Positions 16,200 through 25,009 of a stretch of 64,000 nt of DNA are shown piece by piece (position 1 is the stretch's first letter; each line of letters starts with the position of its first letter). The stretch is from Streptomyces acidiscabies (GTDB lineage: Bacteria; Actinomycetota; Actinomycetes; Streptomycetales; Streptomycetaceae), in the NCBI RefSeq assembly GCF_020010905.1, contig NZ_JAGJBY010000001.1:5476001-5540000 (forward strand), written 5' to 3'. The translations under genes were made by a program, and so were the position numbers. Under the pieces are notes generated by a model. That model was not told where the DNA came from. It worked only from the letters and a program-made list of their open reading frames with translations, and ran no database searches.

Positions 16200-16677
16200 G
16201 GGTGGGTATGCGGGTCACCTGTTCCGCGAGCGCGGCTGCGACGGGGGCGGCATTGTGGCCGCGAACGGGCTCGCACGGACCGCGTCACTGGCAGAAGCTT
16301 TGGGCGTCACCGAGGTCGTCGAGTCGCATCTGCCCCGTGAGCATGGCGACGGGCGGGGTTCGGGCTGCACCGTTGCGGCCCTCGGGGGCGATACTGCACG
16401 TCAACCCGACGACATCAAGGCGCAGTTCACGGCCGGCATAGAGAGCCTGGCAACAGCCCTTCAGGCCGGAGGTGACGCCTTGCCGGACGCGGACCGGCGC
16501 ACGGCACGCGCCACGGTGATCAATGTGCTGGCCCACTCGGTCGGCGCCATCGTGCTGTCGCGGGCGTGCTCCCATGGTTCTCCGTCGGCGGACGAGGTCC
16601 TCGACGTCTGCCGTGGGGCAATCCTCGCGTCACTGGGTCATGGAGACGGCGGTCGGCCGGCAGCGGAAGAGTCTTGA
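16200..16677 (+). pseudogene. TetR-family regulator remnant, C-terminal domain
   Basis: The segment from about 16330 encodes a TetR C-terminal ligand domain: GSGCTVAALGGDTARQ, FTAGIESLATAL and RATVINVLAHSVGAIVLSRA are typical of LmrA/AcrR-like C-termini. The DNA-binding helix-turn-helix is not intact; GGYAGHLFRE near 16205 may be the decayed recognition helix. No good start is visible. It diverges from the hydrolase at 15242, so it was probably once its regulator. A short hypothetical protein is the alternative reading. Confidence 0.5.
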
Positions 16678-16798
16678 GCGGATCTCGAAGGGAACGGCGG
16701 GCCAGAACTGCCAGCGCCGTCGGAGGCTAAGCGACTGGCGCTGCCGGGGCGAACAGACGAAACTTGCCGCCCTCTTCGATCGCGGGCCGCGGAGCATG

Positions 16799-16835
16799 GG
16801 ACGTGTCTCTTGACGTGGTGCAGGCGGTCGATCGT
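16799..16835 (+). repeat. Dispersed repeat, copy 2
   Basis: Begins GGACGTGTCTCTTGACGTGG and continues TGCAGGCGGTCGATCGT; imperfect copy of 14933-14970. It ends 32 bp before the IS256-type element and lies outside its terminal repeats. Confidence 0.5.
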
Positions 16836-16858
16836 TTCGTCGTTGCGCCCCATGTTTT

Positions 16859-16866
16859 GCGGCGCC
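16859..16866. repeat. Left target-site duplication of IS256-type element
   Basis: GCGGCGCC directly abuts the left terminal repeat, and the same 8 bases occur at 18292-18299 directly after the right terminal repeat. IS256-family elements create 8-9 bp duplications. Confidence 0.8.
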
Positions 16867-18291
16867 GATCGCGTCCCATGGAGTGGTGTAGCCGGGCCGC
16901 GACCCGGAACGCGCGGGTGTCTGCCCGGGGCGTGCATCCACTGGCGGTGCATGCTCCCTGAACAAGGGCAGGCCATCGCGCAAGTCTCCCTGGTGAACGG
17001 GCAGTTCAACCGGAGGAGCGCGCGATGGCCTTGTCCCAGTCTGAGCTGATGCGGCTGCTGGAGTCACTACGCCGGGCCGAGGGAGTTGAAGCAATCAGGG
17101 TGGTGTGCGAGCGCATCCTGCAGGAGCTCATCGAGGCCGAGGCCACCGAGACGATCGGTGCGGCCCCGGGCGAACGTTCCGAGACGCGCACGACCTGGCG
17201 CAACGGACACCGTGAACGTCTGCTGACCACGCAGGCCGGCGACCTGGACCTGAAGATCCCGAAGGTCCGGACCGGGTCGTTCTTCCCGTCCCTGCTGGAA
17301 CGCCGACGCCGGATCGACCGGGCGCTGTTCGCCGTGGTGATGGAGGCATACGTGCACGGCGTGTCGACCCGCAGCGTTGACGACCTGGTCAAAGCCCTTG
17401 GAGCGGACAGCGGGATCTCCAAGTCCGAGGTCTCGCGGATCTGCGGCGAACTGGACGAGGAACTGACCGCGTTCAAGGAACGGCCACTGGATCACACCGT
17501 CTTCCCCTACGTCTTCCTGGATGCCACCTACTGCAAGGCGCGGGTGAATCACCGGATCGCATCTCAAGCCGTGGTCATCGCGACCGGGATCTCCGCCACC
17601 GGACACCGCGAGATCCTCGGGCTGATGGTCGGCGACAGCGAGTCGAAGCCGTTCTGGACGAAGTTCCTGCGTTCGCTGCGGGCCCGTGGCCTGGAGAACG
17701 TCCAGCTGGTCATCTCCGACAGCCACAGCGGGCTGGTGGCCGCGATCCGCACCGTCTTCCTGGGTGCGGCCTGGCAACGGTGCCGGGTTCACTTCGTCCG
17801 GGACGTGTTCTCGGTGATCGAGAGGGGCTCCGGGGAGATGGTCGCCGCCACTATCCGCACGGTCTTCGCCCAGACCACCGGCGAGCAGGTGCGCATCCAG
17901 TTGAACGTGGTCGCCGACATGCTCGGACGACAGTTCCCGCAGGTCAAGAAGATGCTGCTGGAGGCGGCGACGGACATCACAGCGTTCGCGGACTTCCCGC
18001 CGGCGCACTGGAAGAAGATCTGGTCGACCAACCCTCTGGAACGGCTGAACCGGGAGATCAAACGACGGGCCGACGTCGTCCAGGTCTTTCCCAACCCCGC
18101 CGCCCTGCACCGACTCGCCGCCGCGGTGCTGGCCGAACTCCACGACGAGTGGCAGGTCTTCGACCGCCGCTACCTCTCCGAAGCCTCCATGGCCGAGCTC
18201 CTCACCATGCCGACCCCGCCCGAACCGCAGATCGCGTCACAACCGGAACCGAAACAGCTGCCATGACTACACCACTCAGCGGGACATGACC
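16867..18291 (+). mobile_element. Intact IS256-family insertion sequence, 1425 bp
   Basis: Left end GATCGCGTCCCATGGAGTGG and inverted right end GGTCATGTCCCGCTGAGTGG agree at 20 of 27 positions including the run GAGTGGTGTAG. The element carries one full-length transposase gene, and its length is normal for the family. Flanking 8-bp direct repeats GCGGCGCC show the insertion is recent enough to retain its duplication. It sits 129 bp upstream of the shortened hydrolase gene at 18421 and may have cut it off from its promoter. Confidence 0.88.
17025..18266 (+). CDS. IS256-family (mutator-type) transposase
   Basis: 413 residues, the usual length, with ATG 17025 after GGAGGAGCG. Catalyses cut-and-paste or copy-out movement of the surrounding element through a DDE site: the first Asp is in FPYVFLDATYCKAR, the second in LVISDSHSGL, and the C-terminal Glu region is NPLERLNREIKRR. 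TTWRNGHRERLLTTQAGDLDL and CRVHFVRDVFSV are other family blocks. No stop or frameshift interrupts it and both inverted repeats are present, so it is likely active or recently active. Confidence 0.95.
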   Translation: MALSQSELMRLLESLRRAEGVEAIRVVCERILQELIEAEATETIGAAPGERSETRTTWRNGHRERLLTTQAGDLDLKIPKVRTGSFFPSLLERRRRIDRALFAVVMEAYVHGVSTRSVDDLVKALGADSGISKSEVSRICGELDEELTAFKERPLDHTVFPYVFLDATYCKARVNHRIASQAVVIATGISATGHREILGLMVGDSESKPFWTKFLRSLRARGLENVQLVISDSHSGLVAAIRTVFLGAAWQRCRVHFVRDVFSVIERGSGEMVAATIRTVFAQTTGEQVRIQLNVVADMLGRQFPQVKKMLLEAATDITAFADFPPAHWKKIWSTNPLERLNREIKRRADVVQVFPNPAALHRLAAAVLAELHDEWQVFDRRYLSEASMAELLTMPTPPEPQIASQPEPKQLP

Positions 18292-18299
18292 GCGGCGCC
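18292..18299. repeat. Right target-site duplication of IS256-type element
   Basis: GCGGCGCC directly follows the right terminal repeat and repeats 16859-16866. Confidence 0.8.
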
Positions 18300-18420
18300 C
18301 CTGGCCTTCGGCTCGCGGAGTGCATCCGCGGCTGGGGGATTGCAGGTACTGCCTGCGGTCTTACGTGCATGAAGGCGGTGTCGCCCGCTCGCAGAAGACC
18401 CGTATCCGAAGGGCACGACC

Positions 18421-19128
18421 GTGAATGACTCGCATGAGGTTCGGGGCGACGTGGTGACGTCGTACAAGAACGCGCCGACCCGTACCGTCACGGCTGGGGG
18501 AGCGGCCTCCGCCTACCGCGAGCTCGGTCCCCGCTCAGGCGTCCCGGTCGTTTTCCTCAACCATCTCTACGGGGCCCTCGACAACTGGGACCCCCGTGTC
18601 GTCGACGGCATCGCCGCCAAGCACCATGTCATCACGTTCGACAACAGGGGTGTCGGTGCTTCCACCGGCTCGACGCCGCGCACCATCCAGGGGATGGCGA
18701 AGGACGCCGTCACCTTCATTTTCATTCGGGCCCTGCTCACCTTCCAGGATCCGAAGCAGTTCCTCTTCTTCACCCGCACGGCCAACGGGCGCCGGGCCGG
18801 CAAGGAGTTCCTGGCCCGCCTGAAGGAGCGCACCGTCGACCAGGACAAGGCAGTGTCACCGATCGCCTACAGCAACCAGCTCAAGGCCATCCACCGCTGG
18901 GGCCTGGAGAAGCCCCACGATCTCTCCGTCGTCCGGCAGCCCGTGCCTGTCGCCAACGGCGATGGCGACAGGATGGTTCCGTCGAAGAACTCGTACGACC
19001 TGGCCCGGCGACTGCCCGACGCCGAGCTGGAGATCTACCCCGACGCCGGCCACGGCGGCATCTTCCAGTTCCACGGTCAGTTCGTGAAGACAGCCATCGC
19101 GTTCCTTGAACGCCAGAACGGGCAGTAG
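18421..19128 (+). pseudogene. Alpha/beta hydrolase with the nucleophile elbow deleted
   Basis: A 235-residue frame from GTG 18421 (GAAGGG upstream) strongly resembles the 289-residue hydrolase at 13188 on both sides of a gap. The N-terminal part runs through VITFDNRGVGASTGSTP to VTFIFIRAL and then jumps to LTFQDPKQFLFFTRTANGRR. About 55-60 residues are missing, including the GLSMGG serine elbow, while the Asp (GDGDRMVP) and His (DAGHGGIF) remain. The reading frame survives the deletion, but the protein cannot be a normal serine hydrolase. An IS256 element sits just upstream. Called a pseudogene by inference from the lost catalytic residue. Confidence 0.85.
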
Positions 19129-19174
19129 GAACCGAAGCGCGGTCGGCGCCCTGGTGGGGATCTGGCCGCCCCCG

Positions 19175-19747
19175 TCAGTCCATGAAGGCCAGGGCGTTCT
19201 CGATGCCCTTCTCCAGGATTTCGTCGGCGAACTTCCGGTCGGCCAGGGCGCGGGACAGCTGTAGCGTCCCCGCCAGCATGGTGTAGAGCCCGATGGCCTT
19301 GCCGCGGGCGGACTGCGGGTCCCCGGGTGTCAGGTGGGCGGCGATCTCGTCCAAGATGCTCCGCGCGCCGTCGGTGTAGGCCTGCTTGGTCGCGTCTCCG
19401 CAGCGGCCGATCTCGTCGAGCAGGGCGGCGGAGGGGCACCCCGTGCCGGGATTGTCCCGGTGCTCGGGCGACAGATATTCGCGAATGAGGTCCTCGAGTC
19501 CGGTGCGGCCGGGTCGCAGGGCGTCGTACTCCGCGAGCTGCGTGCGCAGTTGGTCGGCCACGACGTTGGCCACGAGGTCGTCCTTGGAAGTGAAGTGGGC
19601 GTAGAAGGCGCCGTTGGTGAGCCCTGCGTCCGACATCAGCGTGGAGACGCCCGAGCCGTCTATGCCGTCCTGCTTGAACCGGTGGCCGGCCTTCTCGAGG
19701 ATCCGTTGCCGCGTCACCTGTTTGTGTTCCTTGGCGTAGCGCACCAC
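19175..19747 (-). CDS. TetR-family transcriptional regulator
   Basis: 190 residues starting at GTG 19747, six bases after GGAGG. Clear paralogue of the regulator at 14192: TRQRILEKAGHRFKQDGIDG, then STLMSDAGLTNGAFYAHF and TGCPSAALLDEIGRCGD. It is convergent with the shortened hydrolase at 18421, 47 bp away, and has an ATTACG-type site 59 bp upstream of its start, so autoregulation is likely. With its hydrolase partner damaged, its present target may be a paralogous hydrolase gene. Family certain, ligand unknown. Confidence 0.88.
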   Translation of the reverse strand: MVRYAKEHKQVTRQRILEKAGHRFKQDGIDGSGVSTLMSDAGLTNGAFYAHFTSKDDLVANVVADQLRTQLAEYDALRPGRTGLEDLIREYLSPEHRDNPGTGCPSAALLDEIGRCGDATKQAYTDGARSILDEIAAHLTPGDPQSARGKAIGLYTMLAGTLQLSRALADRKFADEILEKGIENALAFMD

Positions 19748-19805
19748 AGGCTTCCTCCGTTCGCTCCACAGGGTCGTTGCTTCGTACTCAAGCGTAAGCC
19801 ATGGT

Positions 19806-19819
19806 CTGTCATGCGTAAT
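19806..19819. promoter_or_regulatory. ATTACG-type regulator half-site
   Basis: Reads ATTACGCATGACAG on the minus strand, sharing the ATTACG core with sites at 14102, 16118 and 39297, and lies upstream of the TetR gene ending at 19747. Confidence 0.45.
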
Positions 19820-19900
19820 ATGATGGCACTGGAGGCTTCGACCCGGTCGGCGACGCCGCGGCATGGAACGCCGGCGGCGAGGTGAAGCGGCCGTGTGTGC

Positions 19901-19935
19901 TGAGGTGCCCCGGGCGGTGATTCCCCCGGGCACCT
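19901..19935. terminator. Candidate hairpin terminator
   Basis: GAGGTGCCCCGGG and CCCGGGCACCTC pair with one bulged C around a short loop. It sits directly downstream of the minus-strand ATP-binding protein remnant, whose terminator it probably was. Confidence 0.5.
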
Positions 19936-19954
19936 CGCTTGTCGTCAGGCGGGA

Positions 19955-20215
19955 ACTGGTGCACCAGGTAGCCGTTGGCTGCGGTGGCGGCGCGGAACTG
20001 AAGGATCATCCGCAGTTGGATGGGGCACTTGCCGTGGCGGATGGCGTTCGTCATCAGTTCGCTGACCATGAGTTCGGTGGCGAAGGTCAGTCACGCAGCA
20101 GGGCGACGGCGGTTTCGAAGGGGGGTCCGTCCAGAGCCAGGGGTGGGCCGACCGGCAGTTCCGTGAAGTCGACCGCGCGGGCGGTGGGGCCGGTGCCGCC
20201 GACGGTCGGGCATTA
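19955..20215 (-). pseudogene. ATP-binding (HATPase/anti-sigma-type) regulatory protein remnant
   Basis: The minus strand reads VDFTELPVGPPLALDGPPF then a stop and frame change, then LMVSELMTNAIRHGKCPIQL. The second block is the N-box of GHKL ATPases as used in SpoIIE-linked or anti-sigma serine kinases of Streptomyces; the first block resembles the region just before it. A stop codon and frameshift separate the two, and the C-terminal ATP lid is missing. It is a dead fragment with no functional neighbour. Confidence 0.6.
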
Positions 20216-20283
20216 CCCACAAGGGAGCAACGGCGTGGAACATGTGCACCGTGGTTCAGGTTCCGGGGCAGCTGTTCACGGCG

Positions 20284-21640
20284 TGTGACGGTCGCGGCGG
20301 AGAACCGGGCGAAGGGTTTCGATGACGCCGGGGTTGCCCACCGTGGAGGGGATGGGTTTGTCACGGCCGTCGGCGATGCCGCGCATCGTCTTTCCCGAGC
20401 GGGTCTTGGGCAGGGCCGCCACGACCGCGATGTCCTTGAGGGCGGCGACGGCGCCGATGCATGTCCGGACGAGCTGGACGAGTTCGACCTCGACCTCGGT
20501 CGCGTCGCGGCTGATGCCGGCTTTGAGGACGACGAAGCCGTGCGGTACCTGTCCTTCAGGGCGTCGGCGACGCCGATGACGGCGCATTCGGCGACGTCGT
20601 AGCGGGCGGGTGGGCGAGCCTGGTTTGACCGGGGCGGCCTCGATGCCGACAGGGTTGGCGACGATGGGCCAGCCGGTTTCGGTCTGCCACCAGTGGTCGA
20701 TGACCGGGATGCCCAGGAGATCGCTCGCCCAGTGATAGGTCTCGGGGGCGAGGCGCTCGTCGGCGAGGAGGAGATACCGCAGGCCGGTCAGGTCGTAGTC
20801 GGCGGTGAGCGTTCCCTCCGGGTTCTCCTTGCGGATGGCCCGGAAGGTGGTGGGGGCCGTGAACATGGTCTTGGCCCGGTGCTCGGAGGCCACGCGCCAG
20901 AAGGCCCGCGTCCGGGGTGCCGACCGGCTTGCCCTCGTACAGCACGGTGGCGCCGGCGAGCAGGGGCCCGTAGACGATGTACGAGCGTCGGAGCCGGTGA
21001 ACATGGTCTCGCCGGGGCCCATGTCGTAGACGGTGCCCATCGACCAGCGCAGGGCGACCGCATAGCCGCCACAGCCGCGGACGACTCCCTTGGGGTTTCC
21101 GGTCGTTCCGGACGCAACGCAGTCGGCCGGGGACGCGGCAGCGACCAGAGTGGCCCAGCCGAGATCGTCGGGACCCAACTCGGCCAGCCCCTGCGGGCGT
21201 TGCAGGATCACACTCTTCCGGGGCTTGTACGCGATGACCCGCTTGCCCTCGACGCCGCAGGAGGCGGAGACGACGACTTCGGGGGCCGCGTCGTCGATAC
21301 GCAGGGCGAGTTCGCGGGGGCGAAGCCGCCGAAGACGACGGAGTGGACCGCGCCGATCCGTGCGCAGGCCAGCATCGCGACCACGGCTTCGGGGACCGTC
21401 TGCATGTAGATGACGACCCGGTCGCCCTGTTCCACGCCGAGTCCCGTCAGCGCTCCGGCGAAGGCTGCCGTCTTGTCCCTCAGCTGCGCGTAGGTGTCGG
21501 TCACGGGGGAGTCGTGGACGAGCGCGGGCTGTTCGCCCCGGCCGGCCTCGACGTGCCGGTCGAGCGCGTTGAAGCAGACGTTGAGCCGCGCGTAGGGAAA
21601 CCAGCGGCGGAACGGCGTGCCCGAGGAGTCAAGGGCGCGG
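20284..21640 (-). pseudogene. prpE: Propionyl-CoA synthetase (AMP-forming ligase), multiply frameshifted
   Basis: Blocks of an acyl-CoA synthetase of the PrpE type appear in changing minus-strand frames: PYARLNVCFNALDRHVEAG, TDTYAQLRDKTAAFAGAL, ARIGAVHSVVFGGFAP, the AMP-binding P-loop ASGTTGNPKGVVR, then SYIVYGPLLAGATVLYEGK-like sequence, TFRAIRKENPEGTLT, and the C-terminal PKTRSGKTMRGI with the catalytic lysine. At least four frameshifts separate them, and the N-terminal start is lost. The gene would have activated propionate or acetate; it cannot now make a complete enzyme. PrpE is preferred over acetyl-CoA synthetase because of the VVRGCGGYAVAL and EGKPVGTPDAG blocks. Confidence 0.8.
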
Positions 21641-21749
21641 CGGACACAGGTACCGCATGCGTGTGTGGTCGAGCAGGATGCCGGTGATCGGTGGATCAGT
21701 CACCGGCATCGCGGTGATGCGGCGGCCTGACGTCAGGCGTGGCTTTCGC

Positions 21750-22661
21750 TCACGCGCCGAGGTGCGTGCGCAGCCACTGGCCCATCTGCCCGATGGCCTG
21801 GTCCACCTCGGGCACGCGGCCCGCGCCCATGATGAACGAGTGCTGGCCCTCGGGAAGGCCGTGGGTCTCGGACGTGACCTTGGAGTCGGCGAGCCGGCGC
21901 CCGAGGTCGGCACCGTCGTCGGCGAGGGTCTCGTACTCGCCGTAGTAGACGAGCGTGGGCGGCAGGCCGGTCAGGTCGGCGTTGGCGATGCTGACCCGGG
22001 GGTCGGCGGGGTCGATGGCGGGGTCCTGCACCCAGGCTCCGCGGAAGAACTCGAGGGTGGCGCGGCTGAGGATCTTGTCGTTCTCCTCGTTGGCGTCCAC
22101 CGACTTGTTCTGGAGGGTGAGGTCGGTCCAGGGCGAGACGCTGACGATCGCACCGGGGGCGGGCTCGCCCTTGGCCAGCAGGCGCAGCGGCAGCAGGATC
22201 GCGAGCGTGCCGCCGATGGAGTGGCCGGTGCTGCCGATGTTCCGGGGCTCGTAGCCCTGGGAGAGCAGCCACCGGTAGGCCGTCTCGACGTCGTCGAGCT
22301 GCGCCGGGTAGGGGTGCTCCGGCGCCAGGCGGAAGTCCACGACCAGGGAGCGGACTCCGGCAGCCTTGGCGATGTGGCCGGCGGCCTTGCGGTCGGAGTG
22401 CATGGAGGCGGCGACGGATCCGCCGAAGTGGAAGTGGAGCAGCGCCTTGTCGGGGGCGGCACCCTCGGGGATGGCCCAGAGGGCGGGTACGCCGTCCGCG
22501 TCGACCTCGGCGTAGGTGACGCCTTCCGGTTCGGTCGACGCCTTGTGGTGCGAGTCGATGACGTCGCGGACGATGCCCAGGTCGAGCCCTGGTGTCTCGG
22601 CCTTCGCAGTCACGCTGGCGAGGAACTCCGCGAACTCGTGTGCTTCCTTGCTGACGCCCAT
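21750..22661 (-). CDS. HSL-family alpha/beta hydrolase (esterase/lipase)
   Basis: 303 residues, start ATG 22661 with AAGGAG upstream. Hormone-sensitive-lipase family features are LLHFHFGGSVAAS (oxyanion-hole motif, a variant of HGGG), VVDFRLAPEHPYPAQLDD, the serine elbow STGHSIGGTLA with Ser148, and a C-terminal GQHSFIMGAG carrying the histidine. Likely hydrolyses small acyl esters in the cytoplasm. Its promoter contains a 31-bp segment almost identical to that in front of the HxlR-regulated oxidoreductase at 34541, and the divergent position is occupied by the wreck of an HxlR gene. It was therefore probably controlled by an HxlR regulator, perhaps now by the copy at 35714. Confidence 0.88.
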   Translation of the reverse strand: MGVSKEAHEFAEFLASVTAKAETPGLDLGIVRDVIDSHHKASTEPEGVTYAEVDADGVPALWAIPEGAAPDKALLHFHFGGSVAASMHSDRKAAGHIAKAAGVRSLVVDFRLAPEHPYPAQLDDVETAYRWLLSQGYEPRNIGSTGHSIGGTLAILLPLRLLAKGEPAPGAIVSVSPWTDLTLQNKSVDANEENDKILSRATLEFFRGAWVQDPAIDPADPRVSIANADLTGLPPTLVYYGEYETLADDGADLGRRLADSKVTSETHGLPEGQHSFIMGAGRVPEVDQAIGQMGQWLRTHLGA

Positions 22662-22730
22662 GAGGGTGCTCCTTCTCGGACGGGTGCCGTGCGGGGTTCC
22701 CCGCGGCAGCTGGGTCGATGTGCTGTCCAC

Positions 22731-22761
22731 GACGCTACTGGCTGAGTATAGAAAAGTAAAC
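22731..22761. promoter_or_regulatory. Duplicated divergent promoter segment, copy A
   Basis: The 31 bp beginning GACGCTACTGGCTGAGTATA and ending AAAAGTAAAC agree at 30 of 31 positions with 35660-35690. TACT and AGTA form a short inverted pair, as in sites of HxlR/YodB-type regulators. The segment lies between the HSL hydrolase and an HxlR remnant. Confidence 0.75.
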
Positions 22762-22782
22762 CTAGGTGGTGAAGTCATCCTC

Positions 22783-22890
22783 ATGGACGCGAGCAGGCCC
22801 TTGGGGGCATTGGCGTGGACCCTCGCTCGATCCGGGCACGTCGAACCGCCCGAACGAGGGGGCCCTTGAGATGGCTGAGGACCGGCGGCC
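22783..22890 (+). pseudogene. HxlR-family regulator remnant
   Basis: Starting with ATGGACGCGAG, this stretch keeps nucleotide resemblance to the first 110 bases of the intact HxlR gene at 35714 (for example CGGGCACGTCGAAC against CGGGACACGTCGAAC, and GCCCTTGAG against ACCCTTGAG), but the frame is broken. It occupies exactly the same place relative to the duplicated promoter as the intact gene does. The remaining bases to about 23140 hold nothing I recognise. Confidence 0.6.
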
Positions 22891-23139
22891 GTGAGGGACG
22901 GCTGTCCTTGCCGCCGGGATTCTGTACTGCGTGTGGCGGAAGGCGAGTTCGGAACCTTGGGGTCGGACGGCCGGTGTTTCGCACCTTGTGCAGCCGGGTG
23001 GTGGCGACCTGGAGAATGGGATGAGGCGAGGGTGGGTGCCTCGGCCGAGCACGGTATGTGGCACAGGACGTGCTGCTGACATGTGTCGCCACCCGTTGCG
23101 CAGGGTGCTGTGTCGGGTGCCTGGCGAATGAACGCGGAC

Positions 23140-23735
23140 GAGAAACCGGGTACAGGACCTGAAGCCCCGCAGGGACCTCGTGAAAGCTGCGCGCGCTGAA
23201 GCCGCTGGCGTGTGTCACCGCCTCGCGGCGGACGGCCAGGGTGAGGGGGAGCCGGATGTCGATCTCGTCGGCGAGCAGTCGGCGCAGTCGCGTCCGCTGA
23301 GTCAGGAAGGCCGGCAGGACGCCGATGGTGCACGCGAGATCGAAACCGGACGGGCGTAGGGCCAACTGCCGTGTCGTGGTGATGAGTTCGGTCTGGAGCC
23401 GGGGATGCCGGCGGCGCAGCCGTACCAGGGCGGGGGCGCCGAAGCCGTCGGGCGCGCTGACACGCACCGTACCGTGCAGGGGTGGCGAGTCCTGGCCCGC
23501 AACGGTGTCGACGACGTGCTCGATGGCGCGTGCGTTCTCCGGGACGGCACGCCCGATGTCCGTCAGCGTCCAGCCTTCGGTACCGCGCTCGATGAGACGC
23601 AGGCCGAGGCGCTTTTCCGGCGCGGGGATATGGCGGGACACGGTGGTGTGGTCCACGCCGAGAGCGTCGGCGGCTGTCACCGGGCGTCCGGTGCGGGACA
23701 CCGCGAGTCTGCGCGTCAGGAACCGGCCCAGTGCG
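23140..23735 (-). pseudogene. LysR-family regulator fragment
   Basis: The minus strand encodes a LysR DNA-binding domain, AADALGVDHTTVSRHI and EKRLGLRLIERGTEGWTLTD, followed by the start of the effector domain, LHGTVRVSAPDGFGAPALV then LQTELITTTRQLALRPSGFD. After LACTIGVLP the family pattern is lost and the frame continues as unrelated sequence. The first residues before SRTGRPVTAAD are also foreign; they overlap an enoyl-CoA hydratase fragment on the other strand. Truncated at both ends, it should not bind ligand; a DNA-binding fragment is conceivable but unlikely. Confidence 0.65.
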
Positions 23736-24105
23736 CTCAACGCCCTGACGATAGGCATGGTCGCCGCCATCGACCGTGCGCGCGGCGTGGGAGCACATGC
23801 TGCTGTCCGCCGTGGTGCTCGCCAGCTTCGAGTACCGGCTCAATGCCCGGATTGCCGAGTGCCACGTGCCGGTCGTCTCGCTCATCGACGGCCTGTGCAT
23901 GGGCGGCGGTCTCGGTCTGTCCGTCCACGTCGTCACCGAGCGCGGTGCCGGCGATGCCTGGGGCCGGGATCGGGTTCTTCCCGGACGTGGACCGGGCGTT
24001 CGGCGCGCCGAGCCTCGGCGAGATCGGCAAACGTCTGCGTCACGTCGATACGCCCTGGGCGGCAGCTGCGTCGACCGCCCTGGAGATCCTCAGAGGACGG
24101 AATGA
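23712..24105 (+). pseudogene. Enoyl-CoA hydratase/3-hydroxyisobutyryl-CoA hydrolase fragment
   Basis: The plus strand carries RNRPSALNALTIGMVAAIDR, the N-terminal crotonase block, then after a deletion EYRLNARIAECHVPVVSLID and GLCMGGGLGLSVH, the oxyanion-hole loop with its GGG, and in another frame GAGIGFFPDVD. The order matches 3-hydroxyisobutyryl-CoA hydrolase, but a deletion, a frameshift and loss of the C-terminal half leave it inactive. Its 5' end abuts and overlaps the LysR fragment, marking a recombination junction. Confidence 0.7.
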
Positions 24106-24194
24106 GAGTGCATAGGAGTTTTGTCGTCACCTGAAGATGTGGCGGTGCGGCGTTCCGGCCGGTCGGCGGCCACGGGCATGTTGAGCTGAGTACC

Positions 24195-25009
24195 GTGAGC
24201 GAGCGCAAGCCCTACAAGACCGACGTGAGCGACGAGCAGTGGGCGCTGGTCGAGCCTGTGATCGCCGCATGGAAGGCCGCGCATCCCTCGGTCAGCGGCC
24301 ATTAGGGTCGGTACGCGATGCGGGAGATCGTCAACGCACTGCTCTACCAGGGCCGGACCGGTGGCCCGTGGGAGCTGCTCCCACACGACTTTCCGCCACC
24401 CGGCGCAGTGAAGTACTACTTCTACACCTGGCGTGACGACGGCATCGACCAGACCATTCACGACCTGCTGCGCTGGCAGGTGCGGGAAATGGCGCGGCGG
24501 AAGGCGGATCCGAGTCTGGTGGTGCTCGACACCCAGAGCGTGCACGCGGCGGCCGGAGTGCCCGCCGAGTCGATGGGGCGCGATGCGGCAAAAAAAGTAC
24601 CGGGCCGCAAGCGCGGCCTGGGCGTTGACGTTCTGGGGCTGGCGATCGCGGTAGTCGTGTCGGCCGCGTCTGCGCACGAGAACGCCGTCGGCATCGCGCT
24701 GCTGGACAAGGTCGCCGACGACAACGACACCGTGCAGAAGGCCCTGGTCGACCAGGGTTTCAAGAACGCCGTCGTCGCGCACGGGGAGAAGGTGGGCATC
24801 GAGGTGGAGGTCGTGGAGCGCAATCCCGCGCAGAGCGGGTTCGTTCCCCAGGCCAAGCGGTGGGTCGTGGAACGCGCGTATGGGATCTTGATGCTGCATC
24901 GCAGGCTGGTGCGCGGCTACGGGCATCTGCCCCGCAGTTCGGAGTCGCGGGTGTACTGGGCGACCGCGGTGATACCGCGGCGACCGCGCTGGCCTGGCGC
25001 ACCGCATGA
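24195..25009 (+). mobile_element. IS5-type transposase gene with an internal amber codon
   Basis: GTG 24195 begins ERKPYKTDVSDEQWALVEPV, then at 24303 a TAG interrupts SVSGH*GRYAMREIVNALLY where relatives have Gln (CAG). The rest is coherent: GGPWELLPHDFPPPGAVKYY, LVVLDTQSVHAAAGVP (catalytic Asp), RKRGLGVDVLGLAIAVVVSA and KRWVVERAYGILMLHRRLV (catalytic Glu). Near the end a one-base frame change leads to GDTAATALAWRTA and a stop at 25007-25009. That stop overlaps the ATG of the next gene as ATGA. As written it cannot make a full transposase. Terminal repeats were not found. Confidence 0.8.
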
